In this document: piece after piece, positions 61,937-64,000 of the stretch
Position numbering within the stretch: the stretch's first letter is position 1
Layout: every line of letters starts with the position of its first letter
The notes under the pieces: generated by a model
Seen by the model: the letters and a program-made list of their open reading frames with translations, nothing else
Told to the model about the DNA's origin: nothing
The model's database searches: none
Made by a program: the position numbers and the translations under genes
Assembly (NCBI GenBank): GCA_964516845.1
Contig: CAZEXP010000009.1
Location: 6,949 to 70,948, forward strand
Reading direction: 5' to 3'
DNA from: JAPEKQ01 sp964516845
Lineage (GTDB): Bacteria > Joyebacterota > Joyebacteria > Joyebacterales > Joyebacteraceae
Length of the DNA stretch: 64,000 bases

Positions 61937-64000
61937 CTAACGCAGCAGCACCATCTTCCGCGCGAGTTCCGCCCCGTTCGAGGTCAGTCGGTAGAGATAG
62001 ACTCCCGATGCCGCGTCGCCTCCGCCGTCGATCTTCCCGTCCCAGACGACCTCGTAGCGGTCGGCCTGTGCGTGTACATCGACAAGCCGACGCACCTGCC
62101 GCCCGCTGATGTCGAAGATGTCCAGAATGACACGCGAGGAGGTCGGAACGGTGTAGCTGATCCTCGTCATCGGATTGAACGGGTTCGGCGCGTTCTGGAA
62201 CAGCGCGAACCGTTCGGGCGTTGGCCAGTCGCTGACACCGGACCCGGACGTCGTCACGAAGTCCGCGTCCGAGTCGTCGTACGTGGCCAGCCCCGCCGCG
62301 TCGCGTGCGACCACGCGGATACGGCTCGTCTCGGACGCGCTGTCGGGAACAGCCCACATGAACGAACCGTCGTTGGTCTCGCCCGTCGCGATCGTCTCGG
62401 CGAAGGTCGCGCCGCTGTCACGTGACAGGAGGATGTCGATCGAGGTCACGCCGGTATCGTCGGAGGCGCTCCACGTGATCTCATACTCCTCCTCGCCGGT
62501 AGCGTCCTCTCCCCCGTTCGGCGTCAGCACAGCGACCGTCGGCTGCTCCACATCGGGCCACACATCGACGAGCCACTCGAGCGTCCGCCGCACGAGCGTG
62601 TCGCGGACCGCCGCTCCCGTCACGCCCTCAATGCCGAACGCGTAGAAGACGAGCGTGTGAGAGGCGTCCATCCTGATGGCGCCCTCGAGCCCTGGAGAGT
62701 ACTCGAAGATGCCGACAGCCGAGTCGCGCGGCTCGATCTCGCTCGGGTAGAACTGGTTCATCGCCGAGTCCTCCCCGTTGAGCGTGAAGGACATGCCGTC
62801 GCCGATGGGGTCTCCCGAAACGCCGTCGAGGCTCCGGTATCCGGAGTCGTCTTCGATGTAGTCCGCGTGGAGGTAGTCGTGGAGGAAGTCGGTGTGGCCG
62901 TCGTCGTCGAGCGACCAGCCGATATCCTCGCCGGAGATGAACAGCGGACGTCCCGCGTCAAGATAGGTCGCGAGCGCCGCGCGGTTGTCGTCGTTGAGGT
63001 TGCCGTTCCAACCGACGTCCCAGATGATGGCCTCGTAGTCGTCCAGCGTGCCGGCAGTGATGTTGCCGTCGAGATCCTCGGTCCAGAGGTCGTAGACATA
63101 TCCGTTCCGGTCGAGGGAATCCTCGAAGTAGGTCTGCGTACCCGTGGAACCGTCGTCGTCGATGAGGAGCACGGGGATGGGACCGAGCACGAGCGTGAAC
63201 GTCTGAGTATGGGCGTAGATCATGTTCGCGGTGAGATCGAGCTGCATCTCGACCCGCTCACCCGCCGGGGCGAATTCGTCGATGACGAGTTCGAACGGCG
63301 TCGTGCCGGTCTTCGACTCGCCCGTGTCGATATCGCCGTAGTACGAGCTCGACTGCGTCACCGTGACGTACTGGTTCGTCGTCGAGAGAGTCGCCGAGAC
63401 GCCCGTCCTGTTCGGCGACAGGACATCGTTGCGGAGTTCGACGTCGAGATCGACCGTCTCGCCCGGGTCCGGACGACCGTCGACGTCGCCGCTCGAATCG
63501 TCGACGTCATGACTGCGGTAGACGATCTCGTCGCCGGCGTAGTAGTAGAGCAGACGCGCGTTCGATCCAACATTGCACGTCCCGTACTTGAGCCAGATGA
63601 ACCCGTCCTCGCCCCACGTGTCGTCCCAGCTGTTCTTGACGAGCCAGGCGCCCTCACCGCTGCAGGCGTTGTCATCCCACCCGCAGATGAGCATGCAGTG
63701 ATTGGTCGGATTGGTGCCGGGGTTCTCATAGCACCCGGAACCGTAGGAATAGAAGTCGCTGTAGACCGTGAAGGATGTGGTCACAGGCCCCGTCGCGAGA
63801 GCGGTCTTGATCGCGTCGAGCGTGTTCGGAATGTCGACCCACTCGTCCACGGCCGCGTACTTCTGACAGAACTCGTCGTCGCACGGGACCGTGTCATCGG
63901 CTTCGTACGGCATGCATGACTCGAGCGCCGCTCCGTGGTCTCTGATGTAGCTCCATGCCCAGGTGGCGAAGCCGCCGCCGCACCCGTATCCGGGCGTCCG
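61937..64000 (-). CDS. Secreted papain-like (C1A) cysteine protease with FlgD-type sorting domain, N-terminus beyond window
   Basis: A partial gene of 687 readable codons; the start lies outside the window. The first visible residues (YGCGGGFATWAWSYIRD) match the papain GCxGG motif that follows the catalytic cysteine, which is not visible. The catalytic His is in TNHCMLICGWDD, the Asn in LVKNSWDDTWGEDGF. After the protease come a CARDB-like module, a segment (about 240-415) resembling a domain seen with such proteases (VLLIDDDGSTGTQTYFEDSL), an Ig-like module (ITWSASDDTGV) and the C-terminal FlgD-like domain with ALFQNAPNPFNP, GVYLYRL and the end ARKMVLLR. The sorting tail matches those of the two C25 proteases. 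Confidence 0.9.
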   Translation of the reverse strand, partial: RTPGYGCGGGFATWAWSYIRDHGAALESCMPYEADDTVPCDDEFCQKYAAVDEWVDIPNTLDAIKTALATGPVTTSFTVYSDFYSYGSGCYENPGTNPTNHCMLICGWDDNACSGEGAWLVKNSWDDTWGEDGFIWLKYGTCNVGSNARLLYYYAGDEIVYRSHDVDDSSGDVDGRPDPGETVDLDVELRNDVLSPNRTGVSATLSTTNQYVTVTQSSSYYGDIDTGESKTGTTPFELVIDEFAPAGERVEMQLDLTANMIYAHTQTFTLVLGPIPVLLIDDDGSTGTQTYFEDSLDRNGYVYDLWTEDLDGNITAGTLDDYEAIIWDVGWNGNLNDDNRAALATYLDAGRPLFISGEDIGWSLDDDGHTDFLHDYLHADYIEDDSGYRSLDGVSGDPIGDGMSFTLNGEDSAMNQFYPSEIEPRDSAVGIFEYSPGLEGAIRMDASHTLVFYAFGIEGVTGAAVRDTLVRRTLEWLVDVWPDVEQPTVAVLTPNGGEDATGEEEYEITWSASDDTGVTSIDILLSRDSGATFAETIATGETNDGSFMWAVPDSASETSRIRVVARDAAGLATYDDSDADFVTTSGSGVSDWPTPERFALFQNAPNPFNPMTRISYTVPTSSRVILDIFDISGRQVRRLVDVHAQADRYEVVWDGKIDGGGDAASGVYLYRLTSNGAELARKMVLLR

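Overview
This window is about 64 kb of high-GC bacterial chromosome from what looks like a draft or metagenome scaffold: there is a run of N at 1-90 and a 100-N gap at 58650-58749. Three large secreted proteins end in the FlgD-like C-terminal domain with an 'NAPNPFNP'-type motif and a terminal 'MVLLK/R'. Together with gingipain-like (C25) proteases and the alternative, Bacteroidetes-type GlmU, this points to a Gram-negative member of the FCB superphylum or an allied candidate phylum (Eisenbacteria-, Krumholzibacteriota- or Latescibacteria-like). The phylum placement is inference. The double-membrane envelope is supported by the RND/TolC system, and MurE carries the DNPR motif of meso-diaminopimelate ligases.

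Layout. (1) 91-3.6 kb: the start of a gene cut by the gap, recG, rpmB (L28), and an anti-sigma partner-switch pair (STAS antagonist plus serine kinase). (2) 3.9-13.9 kb: a 1354-residue hybrid histidine kinase, a C25 protease, and an orphan GAF/PAS sensor with no output domain. (3) 13.8-35.6 kb, all on the minus strand: a nearly complete division and cell-wall (dcw) cluster read from mraZ through a STAS protein, rsmH, ftsL, ftsI (with PASTA), murE, murF, mraY, murD, ftsW, murG, murC, murB, ftsQ, ftsA and ftsZ, then a TPR protein and a radical-SAM protein. Most junctions overlap by 1-4 bases. The cluster starts from a TTGACA promoter followed by three AGTGGG MraZ boxes with a 10-bp period.

(4) 35.7-40.5 kb: a C25 protease carrying an eight-repeat propeller. 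(5) 40.9-41.2 kb: divergent tRNA-Ala(GGC) and tRNA-Leu(CAA). (6) 41.3-44.3 kb: a small lipoprotein, a Yip1-like membrane protein, a double-PDZ exported protein and a hairpin-rich intergenic region. (7) 44.3-53.1 kb, minus strand: suhB, tolC-like, adaptor, RND pump, rsgA and alternative glmU, closely packed. (8) 53.5-56.1 kb: a secreted M16 protease with one active and one degenerate half. (9) 56.2-64 kb: a PAP2 phosphatase, a GT-C-like membrane glycosyltransferase, the gap, an MFS/spermidine-synthase/TPR fusion, and a papain-like secreted protease running off the window edge.

Common themes are envelope building (dcw cluster, GlmU, PAP2, GT-C), export and surface display (C25/C1A proteases with sorting tails, RND/TolC, M16, PDZ), and signalling (hybrid kinase, PAS/GAF sensor, three partner-switch proteins). 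Several promoters share a TTGAxx, 16-18 bp spacer, TAnnnT design, often with TGC just before the -10 box.
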